Assembly (NCBI GenBank): GCA_002400415.1 | Contig: DGQP01000008.1 | Coordinates: 77,267-141,266 of the forward strand | Reading direction: 5' to 3' | Length of the DNA: 64,000 nucleotides | Source: Chitinophagaceae bacterium UBA4411 | GTDB taxonomy: Bacteria; Bacteroidota; Bacteroidia; Chitinophagales; Chitinophagaceae | Shown: piece by piece, positions 26,337 through 33,424 of the stretch | Numbering within the stretch: the first letter of the stretch is position 1 | How the letters are laid out: each line of letters opens with the position of its first letter | Notes under the pieces: generated by a model | Told to the model about the DNA's origin: nothing | The model's database searches: none | What the model saw: the letters and a program-made list of their open reading frames with translations, nothing else | Translations under genes and position numbers: made by a program

Positions 26337-26585
26337 ATGACCGACAATCAACATGCAGATAACTATGAATTTGACAGCCGAGGCTTCAGTAAATACTATA
26401 GGTATTTAGAGAGTCAAAATTGGCAATATGATGGATTTATGGCATTCCACAAAGGAAACGTTCATATTCTATTTGACACCTCTGAATTTTTTTATATAGA
26501 AATCGACAATCCAAAATCTCGACAAGAGTTTCAGTGTAAAAATTTGGATCACTTTGTAGACGTTATAAAAAGGAATACAATATGA
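26337..26585 (+). CDS. Small hypothetical cassette protein (first of a pair)
   Basis: 82 residues from MTDNQHAD; a longer upstream frame would run through the attC-like site, so the later Met, 5 bases after the site, is chosen. Not recognised. Aromatic-rich (YYRYLESQNWQYDGFMAF, EFFYIEIDNP). Overlaps the next gene by 4 bases (ATGA), so the two are translationally coupled and belong to one two-gene cassette. Confidence 0.65.
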   Translation: MTDNQHADNYEFDSRGFSKYYRYLESQNWQYDGFMAFHKGNVHILFDTSEFFYIEIDNPKSRQEFQCKNLDHFVDVIKRNTI

Positions 26586-26917
26586 CGGCTAACTTTGGTT
26601 TCTTTATAGCATCAATGCCAGACTCAAGACCTGCTGACTATTATTTAGGTTGTTTAGACGGCTGTGTATTCTTAGACTTTAATAACCAAAACAAAGACAG
26701 GATTTCTTTAAAAGGAATTTCGTTTGACGGTTATGGTTGCTGTGAACTAGGAGACAAAGTCACTCCCTTAGACACTGATGATTCACAAAGTTTCAAAATC
26801 ATCATCAAAGGCGAATTGAAAGACCAAGGCTTGTTATTGACAATTGTAAAAAAAGCAATTGCACTTAACAGACAAAACATTTGGGTTGAGGCATTAGAAG
26901 AATATGACCTAAATTGA
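26582..26917 (+). CDS. Hypothetical cassette protein (second of a pair)
   Basis: 111 residues, not recognised. Beta-rich with DYYLGCLDGCVFLDF and LKGISFDGYGCCELGD and an acidic C-terminus (EALEEYDLN). The 4-base overlap with the preceding gene and the small sizes are compatible with a two-protein module such as toxin/immunity, but no fold supports this. Confidence 0.65.
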   Translation: MTANFGFFIASMPDSRPADYYLGCLDGCVFLDFNNQNKDRISLKGISFDGYGCCELGDKVTPLDTDDSQSFKIIIKGELKDQGLLLTIVKKAIALNRQNIWVEALEEYDLN

Positions 26918-26933
26918 CAATAGACGTACAACT

Positions 26934-27014
26934 GCACCTAACATGTATTTATAATAGCTAGGCGGGCTGACATCGTCTTGATTCCCAGCCATCATAAATA
27001 CCTCGACGTTGTAC
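26934..27014. repeat. attC-like site D/E
   Basis: Compact site of about 80 bp. Left core GCACCTAAC (26934-26942), inner arms GTATTTAT (26945-26952) and ATAAATAC (26994-27001) perfect, then GGCGGGCTGAC against TTGATTCCCAGCC. The right core is CGTTGTAC. Confidence 0.75.
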
Positions 27015-27067
27015 ATCATGCGATAGTCACAGTAAACCTATTTAAACAATTCCAAATAACTTATAAA

Positions 27068-28516
27068 ATGACACTAAAGAAAATATTTCTCATAACTTTT
27101 ATTCTGGCTGGAACATCTCTGTTCGCTCAAAATAAAACTGCTGATGTTGATGTAATCATTGAACGGGAAATGAATGAACGGAAAATTCCCGGATTGCAAA
27201 TAGCTGTTGTTAAAGGTGAAAAAATTGTTTTAAATAAATCTTACGGCCTTGCAAATGTTCAGGATAATATCCCAGTAGATAACAAAACAATTTTTGCCAT
27301 CAATTCTTGTACAAAAGTTTTTACCAGCGTAGCCATTATGCAATTGGTCGAAGATGGAAAAATTGACCTGTCGGCACCTGTTTCAAAGTACTTGGATAAT
27401 CTGCCTGCGGACTGGCAATTAGTAACCATCAAACAATTATTGACTCACATTTCAGGATTACCTGATTTGCTAAAACTACTTGACCCCAATACGGGCGGCT
27501 TGGGACGTTTGAAAAATGAAGATACTGTGTGGGAAAAATTAAAAATCACAGCTATGGAATTTAATCCTGGTGAACGGTTTAGTTATAATCAAACCAATGC
27601 TTATTTATTGGGAAAAATAATAGACAAATTCAACGAAAAGCCATTTGCCGAAGTATTTTCAGAAAAACAATTTAAACCGGTAGGTATGAGCAATACTATT
27701 TTTGGCGATTCCCGTGATGTGATACCGCATTTTGCACCAACCTATTTTTATAAAACGACTTTGGATGGGCAAAAATTCAAGGAAGTGAAAATGGTAAATA
27801 ATTATTATGAGTTCCCTTATTTTAGAAGAACTGCTGCCGGACTTAATAGTACAGCAGAAGATATGGCGAAATGGGTAATTGCATTGCAAAATAGCAAACT
27901 GTTAAAATCCAAGTCGACAATAGAAGCCATGTGGTCTCCTACACAATTTAACAATGGAGAAAATACTCCGTGGGCACTGGGGTGGGGCTTGGCAAAATTT
28001 CGTGAGCAACATAGAGCTATGGGTATGTCAGGTGGTGGACGGGCTGCATTTCTTATTTATCCCGATGACGACCTGGCTGTGATTGTATTAACCAATCTGG
28101 GAGGCGGTTCACCTGAAGATTATTTGGAAGAATTGGCTGCTTGTTATATCCCAGATATTTTAAATGCAGATCCGTTGACTTTTTTGAGAATAAATTTGCA
28201 AAAAATTGGATTTGATCAAGCAATTAACGTAGTAAATGAACAAGTTAAAAAGAACCCCTACTTTAAACCGAAAGAATTTGAAATAAACGAATGGGCATAC
28301 AGAATGATGCAAAAAGGGCAAATTAAGGAGGCTCTGGAAATTTTTAAATTAAATGTGTATTTATTCCCAAACAGCTGGAATGCTTACGACAGTTATGGAG
28401 AAGTACTATTAAAAGATAATAATAAAGAAGAAGCCATTAAAATGTACAAAAAATCAATCGAATTAAATCCTAAAAATGAAAATGGAAAAAAAGTATTAGA
28501 AAACCTATTAAAATGA
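27068..28516 (+). CDS. Secreted serine hydrolase (class C beta-lactamase fold) with TPR tail
   Basis: 482 residues from MTLKKIFLITFILAG, a signal peptide ending LFAQ; an earlier in-frame Met at 26978 lies inside the attC-like site. The catalytic SxxK is SCTK near residue 80 (INSCTKVFTS), and YNQTN near 180 supplies the Tyr. The third motif, normally HxG, reads GMSGGGRAAF without His. Residues about 375-480 hold TPR-like repeats (WNAYDSYGEVLLKDNNKEEA). Members of this fold cleave beta-lactams, D-amino peptides or esters; the activity here is unknown. It is the gene of cassette E. Confidence 0.88.
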   Translation: MTLKKIFLITFILAGTSLFAQNKTADVDVIIEREMNERKIPGLQIAVVKGEKIVLNKSYGLANVQDNIPVDNKTIFAINSCTKVFTSVAIMQLVEDGKIDLSAPVSKYLDNLPADWQLVTIKQLLTHISGLPDLLKLLDPNTGGLGRLKNEDTVWEKLKITAMEFNPGERFSYNQTNAYLLGKIIDKFNEKPFAEVFSEKQFKPVGMSNTIFGDSRDVIPHFAPTYFYKTTLDGQKFKEVKMVNNYYEFPYFRRTAAGLNSTAEDMAKWVIALQNSKLLKSKSTIEAMWSPTQFNNGENTPWALGWGLAKFREQHRAMGMSGGGRAAFLIYPDDDLAVIVLTNLGGGSPEDYLEELAACYIPDILNADPLTFLRINLQKIGFDQAINVVNEQVKKNPYFKPKEFEINEWAYRMMQKGQIKEALEIFKLNVYLFPNSWNAYDSYGEVLLKDNNKEEAIKMYKKSIELNPKNENGKKVLENLLK

Positions 28517-28542
28517 CAAAATAATCGAATAAAAAACACGAA

Positions 28543-28620
28543 CGCACCAACAAAAGGTTTGCTTCAAGTGTATTAACTACTACTTTATCTTTTGTTTTGT
28601 GCTTTGCATTTTGCAAAATT
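28543..28620. repeat. Left half of an attC-like site, apparently truncated
   Basis: CGCACCAAC followed by AAAAGGTTTGC has the form of a left half-site, but no matching right half is found before 28707. It probably marks the worn end of the array. The rest of this gap holds only the promoter of the next gene. Confidence 0.4.
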
Positions 28621-28692
28621 AGCTGAATCAATAATATCGCATACAACATTGTCCTTCAATAATCCCCTGCCAGCTCCCTCCCCGTTTTTCCA

Positions 28693-28700
28693 TAGCTTTG
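28693..28700 (+). promoter_or_regulatory. -7 box, suggests a leaderless message
   Basis: TAGCTTTG fits TAnnTTTG and ends only 7 bases before the ATG at 28708, so transcription would start at or very near the start codon. Confidence 0.45.
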
Positions 28701-28707
28701 ATGGCGC

Positions 28708-30036
28708 ATGAATTCCGTTTTACTCATAGACGATGAAGAAAAACTACGGCAGCTGCTGCTGCGCATCATCCGCCTGGAAGGTTTTGATGTGCAGGAAGCC
28801 GCCAGCGGCCAGGCTGCCCTTAAAAAGTTAGCCAGCCAGGATTTTGATGTGGTGCTCTGCGATGTAAAACTTCCTGACAGCAACGGTGTGGACCTGGTGA
28901 AACAGATCAGGTCCCTGCATCCCGCCACGGAAGTGATATTGCTCACCGCCTACGGCAATGTGCCCGATGGAGTGCAGGCCATGCGCAACGGCGCTTTTGA
29001 TTATATCATGAAAGGCGATGATAATGACAAGATCATTCCTTTACTGCACCGGGCCCTGGAGAAAGTGCAATTGCAGCGCAAACTGGAACAACTGCAGCAA
29101 CGGGTGGCTAAAAAATATTCTTTCGACAGCATCATTGGTGATTCAGCCTCCATACAGGAAGCCATTGCACTGGCCCGGAAAGTGGCGGCTACCGATGCCA
29201 CCGTATTGTTGCTCGGTGAGACCGGCACCGGCAAAGAAGTATTTGCACAGGCCATCCATCATAACAGCGACCGCTGCAACAAGACCTTTGTGGCGGTGAA
29301 CTGCAGTGCGTTCAGTAAAGAATTACTGGAAAGTGAATTGTTTGGTCATAAAGCCGGGGCCTTTACCGGAGCCGTAAAGGATAAAAAAGGATTGTTTGAG
29401 GAAGCGAATGGTGGCACTTTCTTCCTGGATGAGATCGGCGAGATGCCGGCTGAACTGCAGGCCAAATTACTACGGGTGCTGGAAGCCGGAGAGTTCATCA
29501 AAGTGGGGGATACCAAAACCATCAAAGTGAATGTCCGCATCATTGCGGCCACCAACCGCAACCTGCCAACAGAAATTGAAGCGGGTCATTTCCGGTCCGA
29601 TCTTTTTTACCGGCTGGCGGTTTTCCAGGTTACGTTACCGGCATTGCGGGAACGGATAAAAGATATTCCTTCGCTGGCCTTGCATTTCGCCATCATCTTT
29701 GCGGGCAAAACAAATAAAGCCATCCCTGTTTTACAAAAAGAATATATAGCTGCCCTGCAGCAGTACGACTGGCCCGGCAATATCCGGGAACTGAAGAATG
29801 TGATTGAACGGAGTGTGATCCTTGAAAACGGGAATGAGCTTACCACCGCCACGTTGCCGTTTACGATGCAGCATCCTGCTGATCATAAAACAACTTCCTT
29901 TGAACTGGCCGAAGTGGAGAAACAGCATATCCGCAAAGTATTACAGCATACAGCCGGTAATAAAACGGAAGCGGCAAGACTGCTGGGTATCGGTCTCACC
30001 ACTTTGTACCGGAAGATCGAGGAATATAAAATTTAA
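28708..30036 (+). CDS. NtrC-type sigma-54-dependent response regulator, probable kdp regulator
   Basis: 442 residues. Receiver domain with D52 (VVLCDVKLPDS), AAA+ domain with Walker A GETGTGKE (about 170), the sigma-54 contact loop GAFTGA (about 219) and Walker B GGTFFLDEIGE, then a Fis-type HTH (GNKTEAARLLGIGLTTLYRK). It should activate sigma-54 promoters when phosphorylated. Its position just ahead of kdpFABC, and the two sensor genes behind kdpC without any KdpE-like regulator, suggest that it replaces KdpE here. Confidence 0.92.
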   Translation: MNSVLLIDDEEKLRQLLLRIIRLEGFDVQEAASGQAALKKLASQDFDVVLCDVKLPDSNGVDLVKQIRSLHPATEVILLTAYGNVPDGVQAMRNGAFDYIMKGDDNDKIIPLLHRALEKVQLQRKLEQLQQRVAKKYSFDSIIGDSASIQEAIALARKVAATDATVLLLGETGTGKEVFAQAIHHNSDRCNKTFVAVNCSAFSKELLESELFGHKAGAFTGAVKDKKGLFEEANGGTFFLDEIGEMPAELQAKLLRVLEAGEFIKVGDTKTIKVNVRIIAATNRNLPTEIEAGHFRSDLFYRLAVFQVTLPALRERIKDIPSLALHFAIIFAGKTNKAIPVLQKEYIAALQQYDWPGNIRELKNVIERSVILENGNELTTATLPFTMQHPADHKTTSFELAEVEKQHIRKVLQHTAGNKTEAARLLGIGLTTLYRKIEEYKI

Positions 30037-30049
30037 TAGCCCATATGAA

Positions 30050-30655
30050 ATGGAAGAAATAAGAAAATATTTAAGCTTACATTCAAAAATTACTGATAAT
30101 GCATGGGCAGAATTATCTAGCCTCTTAAAGGAAGAAGAGATCAATAAAAAAGATTTCTTTGTTAAAGCTGGCAAAGTCTGTTCTAAAATTGGTTTTCTTA
30201 AATCAGGTTTCCTACGAGCATACTATTGTGACGAGAAAAGAAAGGAGAAAACTGTATATTTTAATTTTCTAGCAAGGAACCCATTTGTTAGTGATTTTGA
30301 GTCCTTTATTTCAGAGAACAAAAGCAGATTAAATGTTCAAGCAATAACTAAATGTAGAATAATCTTTATTGACAGGAGAGCCTTGTATAAATTATATGAG
30401 AGTCATCCATCAATTGAAAGATTAGGTAGAGTATTAGCAGAGCGACATTATTTGGATGCATTAGATAGGATTAGAAATTTTAAAACAGAAGCTACTAATA
30501 GATACAAAATCCTATCTGAAAAATATCCTGAACTTGTCCACAATATTCCTTCCAATATGATTGCCAATTATCTTGATATAACAGAAACAAGCCTAAGTAG
30601 AATTAAGAGAGATATTTATACTTCCTCTAAAAAGTTGCCATATGGCAAAAAATGA
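30050..30655 (+). CDS. Crp/Fnr-family transcriptional regulator
   Basis: 201 residues from MEEIRKYLSLHS. The N-terminal cyclic-nucleotide-binding-like beta roll (VKAGKVCSKIGFLKSGFLRAYY) and the C-terminal helix (HNIPSNMIANYLDITETSLSRIK) are typical of the Crp/Fnr-like regulators common in Bacteroidota. The effector is unknown. Gene is visibly more AT-rich than the neighbours and, with the next small gene, interrupts the regulator-kdp pairing, so it may be a later insertion. A longer upstream frame overlaps the sigma-54 regulator and is spurious. Confidence 0.85.
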   Translation: MEEIRKYLSLHSKITDNAWAELSSLLKEEEINKKDFFVKAGKVCSKIGFLKSGFLRAYYCDEKRKEKTVYFNFLARNPFVSDFESFISENKSRLNVQAITKCRIIFIDRRALYKLYESHPSIERLGRVLAERHYLDALDRIRNFKTEATNRYKILSEKYPELVHNIPSNMIANYLDITETSLSRIKRDIYTSSKKLPYGKK

Positions 30656-30694
30656 ATAAATAATTATTTTTACTTTTAGGTATAAAAAATAATT

Positions 30695-30997
30695 ATGGAA
30701 GAAATTTACAATCAAATGCACTATGACGGGACCCAGATCTCGAAATTCCTTAACCGAACTTTCTTATTTGACAAATCTGGTCGTTCCATAACTCAAACTG
30801 TAATCGATGGGAGTTCTAATCTGACAAATGGAGGATTAATGCTTTCTGGAGAAGTTGCCCATGCTTTTATGATTGGTGGAGCTTACTGCTTATTTTCAAA
30901 AAATAAGAATTTGAGAACAGTTGGCGGTATCACTTGGCTATTGATCAGCATTGCCTACATAGCTGGAAGACAAAATAGTAAATCGAAACGTTACTAA
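30695..30997 (+). CDS. Small hypothetical membrane protein
   Basis: 100 residues. Not recognised. Two hydrophobic helices, about 47-67 (GLMLSGEVAHAFMIGGAYCLF) and about 75-91 (VGGITWLLISIAYIAG). It follows the Crp-like gene by 39 bases and shares its low GC content, so both were probably acquired together. Confidence 0.65.
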   Translation: MEEIYNQMHYDGTQISKFLNRTFLFDKSGRSITQTVIDGSSNLTNGGLMLSGEVAHAFMIGGAYCLFSKNKNLRTVGGITWLLISIAYIAGRQNSKSKRY

Positions 30998-31021
30998 CTT
31001 AATTTTTCATTTTGAAAACCC

Positions 31022-31046
31022 ACCCTTCCATTTTGGAAGGGTTTTT
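31022..31046 (+). terminator. Hairpin terminator upstream of kdp
   Basis: ACCCTTCCA and TGGAAGGGT form a perfect 9-bp stem with loop TTT, followed by TTTTC. An enhancer site for the sigma-54 regulator, about 110 bases before the promoter candidate, is an alternative reading. Confidence 0.65.
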
Positions 31047-31139
31047 CATTTTGGAACAAATCCATTACCAATCCCTGATTCCTCCCAAACCCTTGCTGTT
31101 CCTGTCGTTCAGCCCTTGCCAATTACTTATTCCCCAAAA

Positions 31140-31156
31140 AGGCATTGCATTTGGCA
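31140..31156 (+). promoter_or_regulatory. Candidate sigma-54 promoter of the kdp operon
   Basis: AGGCATTGCATTTGG aligns with TGGCACGnnnnTTGC: GGCA and TTG fit, but the -12 C is replaced by G. It would start transcription about 13 bases before the first small ORF. No TAnnTTTG box is present here. Confidence 0.3.
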
Positions 31157-31178
31157 TATCCTGTCAAAACACTATAAC

Positions 31179-31292
31179 ATGAAAAAGGATCCTTTACAGG
31201 GACTTGGTAAACGATTAAAGCTGCATATCATCATCCCTCTTATTTATTTCGGGACGCTGATCGTGGCGCTGATCAGCAGGTCGTTGCATTAA
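31179..31292 (+). CDS. Small membrane protein at the head of the kdp operon
   Basis: 37 residues: a basic amphipathic N-terminus (MKKDPLQGLGKRLK) and one membrane helix (IIIPLIYFGTLIVALI). First ORF after the promoter candidate. Possibly a small Kdp accessory protein; not recognised. Confidence 0.5.
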   Translation: MKKDPLQGLGKRLKLHIIIPLIYFGTLIVALISRSLH

Positions 31293-31428
31293 TGAGTTGG
31301 CAGAATCAGCCGACCGGCAAACACAATCATCTTTCCGGTTAGTACAGAAGTGACGGGAACCCGCTGCTGCACGGATATAAACTTTATATACCATAACAAG
31401 TGAAAGAAAAACCGGAAAAGATAAAGAG

Positions 31429-31509
31429 GTGGCGCTGATCATCCTGATATGGCTGGCAGCCCTTGCTGTCGCCGGCCTGGTTTTGCTGAAAGTAAGATCG
31501 CTTTTCTGA
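31429..31509 (+). CDS. Possible small membrane ORF, perhaps frameshifted
   Basis: 26 codons from GTG (ALIILIWLAALAVAGLVLL), one membrane helix. Another short frame, GTG at 31400 (VKEKPEKIKRW), would supply a charged N-terminus if one base were shifted. Low certainty. Confidence 0.25.
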   Translation: MALIILIWLAALAVAGLVLLKVRSLF

Positions 31510-31524
31510 TAAAAACACAATCAC

Positions 31525-31608
31525 ATGATAACAAGTATTCTTTTACTGGCCGGGCTTCTCTGCTTTTGGCTCTTTTTTAAATCCATCGACTGGTTCGAAA
31601 AAATTTAA
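31525..31608 (+). CDS. Small membrane protein in the kdp operon
   Basis: 27 residues with one helix (SILLLAGLLCFWLFF) ending FEKI. It directly precedes kdpF by 5 bases. Likely a kdp-associated micro-protein. Confidence 0.45.
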   Translation: MITSILLLAGLLCFWLFFKSIDWFEKI

Positions 31609-31613
31609 ACAAC

Positions 31614-31694
31614 ATGATGACCGTATTATTTATTCTGTCCGCTATCGTATTCGTGTACCTCGTTTACGTATTGATCAAACCCGAAAAATTCTGA
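31614..31694 (+). CDS. kdpF: KdpF, small subunit of the potassium-transporting ATPase
   Basis: 26 residues: one membrane helix followed by YVLIKPEKF, the conserved KdpF ending. It lies 4 bases before kdpA. KdpF stabilises the KdpFABC complex. Confidence 0.8.
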   Translation: MMTVLFILSAIVFVYLVYVLIKPEKF

Positions 31695-31698
31695 ACAC

Positions 31699-33414
31699 AT
31701 GAACAGCGAAATAACAGGCGTAGTTTTAATATTCCTCCTTACGGTTATCCTTGCCTATCCGTTGGGAAAGTATATTGCCCGGGTCTTTGCCGGTGAAAAG
31801 ACAATCACCGGTTTTATGAACCCGTTGGAAAAATTCATTTTCCGCATCAGTGGTATCAACCCGCGGAAGAGCATGAACTGGAAACAATTCCTGAAAGCCA
31901 TGCTGACCATTAATCTGCTATGGCTGGTTTATGGTATGTTCCTGCTTATTTTCCAGGATAAACTGCCTTTGAATCCCGATGGCAATCCCGGGCAAACACC
32001 TGACCTTGCTTTTAATACAGCGATTAGTTTTTTAGTGAACTGTAACCTGCAGCACTATTCCGGTGAATCAGGCCTGACCTATTTCACCCAGTTATTTGTA
32101 GTTACTTTTTTACAATTCGTAAGTGCTGCCACCGGCATTGCGGTAATGATGGCTCTCTTTAACGGGTTAAAAGAAAAGACCAGCAATAACCTCGGTAATT
32201 TCTGGAACTATTTTGTAAAGAGTATTACCCGGATTTTATTGCCTTTATCTATTATCGTTGCGGTGATATTGGCCTTCAACGGAACTCCCACCAGTTATGA
32301 GGGGAAGGACAGCATTGTTACCCTGCAGGGTGATAGTGTGCAGGTATCAAGAGGTCCGGCTGCCGGTATGATCGCTATCAAACAACTCGGCACCAATGGT
32401 GGTGGCTGGTTTGGCGTGAACTCAGCACATCCGCTGGAGAATCCCAATTACCTGACCAATGCCGTGGAAACTATTTCGATCCTCGTGATTCCCATTGCAC
32501 TGGTTTTTGCGCTGGGTTTTTATATCAACAAAAGAAAATTAGCCAACGTCATCTTTGCTGTGATGACATTCCTTTTCGTCATCTTTTGCGCCATTACTGT
32601 TTATTATGAAACAAAGGGAAACCCGGCGATTGACCAGCTCGGCATTGCACAAACCGCCGGGAGCATGGAAGGTAAAGAAGTGAGACTGGGTGCAGCAGCT
32701 ACCGCATTCTGGAGTGTGGCCACCACTTCCACGTCCAACGGATCGGTCAATGGGATGCATGATAGTTTAACGCCTGTCTCCGGCGGCGTGGTGATCCTTG
32801 ATATGATGATCAATGCCCTTTATGGTGGTGTGGGTGTTGGTCTGCTCAACTATTTCATATTTATCATCATTGCTGTTTTCATTTCAGGACTGATGGTGGG
32901 ACGTACCCCGGAATTCATGGGCCATAAAGTGGAAGCCAGGGAAGTGAAGATCGCTGCGCTGGTTACGTTACTATCAGCCTTTTTAATAAAAGGATTTACA
33001 GCATTAGCTGCCTATATGGTGGCCCATCATCCCGATATCGCCTGGCAGGTGAAACCGGGAGCCTGGCTGAACAACCCGTCTTACCATGGTTTTTCCGAAA
33101 TGCTGTATGAGTTCACTTCGGCCAATGCCAATAACGGAAGCGGCTTTGAAGGATTAGGCGATAATAATATCTTCTGGAATGTGACCACGGGTATTGTATT
33201 GATACTCGGAAGATACCTGCCCATTATTGCGCCGGTTGCTATTATTGGTTTGCTGGCGAAGAAGAAATTCATTCCCGAATCACCCGGCACACTGCGAACA
33301 GATTCCGGCACCTTCGGTGTGATGACACTGGCGGTAATCATCATCATTACTGCTTTATCCTATTTACCGGCACTGGCACTGGGACCATTAGCTGAATATT
33401 TTTCACTGTATTAA
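31699..33414 (+). CDS. kdpA: Potassium-transporting ATPase subunit KdpA
   Basis: 571 residues, multi-span membrane protein that binds and translocates K+. Family blocks: YPLGKYIARVF, FNTAISFLVNCNLQHYSGES, FVSAATGIAVMMALF, QLGTNGGGWFGVNSAHPLENP (four selectivity-filter-like repeats as in KtrB/TrkH) and GLGDNNIFWNVTTG. Length is normal. It is part of kdpFABC with kdpB 10 bases downstream. Confidence 0.97.
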   Translation: MNSEITGVVLIFLLTVILAYPLGKYIARVFAGEKTITGFMNPLEKFIFRISGINPRKSMNWKQFLKAMLTINLLWLVYGMFLLIFQDKLPLNPDGNPGQTPDLAFNTAISFLVNCNLQHYSGESGLTYFTQLFVVTFLQFVSAATGIAVMMALFNGLKEKTSNNLGNFWNYFVKSITRILLPLSIIVAVILAFNGTPTSYEGKDSIVTLQGDSVQVSRGPAAGMIAIKQLGTNGGGWFGVNSAHPLENPNYLTNAVETISILVIPIALVFALGFYINKRKLANVIFAVMTFLFVIFCAITVYYETKGNPAIDQLGIAQTAGSMEGKEVRLGAAATAFWSVATTSTSNGSVNGMHDSLTPVSGGVVILDMMINALYGGVGVGLLNYFIFIIIAVFISGLMVGRTPEFMGHKVEAREVKIAALVTLLSAFLIKGFTALAAYMVAHHPDIAWQVKPGAWLNNPSYHGFSEMLYEFTSANANNGSGFEGLGDNNIFWNVTTGIVLILGRYLPIIAPVAIIGLLAKKKFIPESPGTLRTDSGTFGVMTLAVIIIITALSYLPALALGPLAEYFSLY

Positions 33415-33424
33415 TTGAAACAAC

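Larger units (their letters stand above)
23555..28551 (+). mobile_element. Array of five gene cassettes separated by attC-like sites (no integrase seen)
   Basis: Five consecutive units, all with genes on the + strand, meet at GTT- or GTA-type core bases: unit A 23555-24700, B 24700-25427, C 25427-26324, D 26324-27008, E 27008-28551. Between them lie long imperfect palindromes with conserved GGGCTGAC and GATTCCC-like boxes. Unit A begins GTTAGCAGCAACC and ends GGCTGCTGCTAAC; B begins GTAAGCTGCAACC and ends GGCTGCAGCTTAC; D begins GTTAGGTGC and ends GCACCTAAC. Each is self-complementary, as in integron cassettes, where the site is completed on circularisation. C and E match only weakly. Resembles a cluster of attC sites lacking an integrase. 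Confidence 0.72.

Noticed and set aside
29822..30049. N-terminal extension of the Crp-like gene
   Set aside because: It is the out-of-frame shadow of the sigma-54 regulator; the Crp homology starts at 30050.
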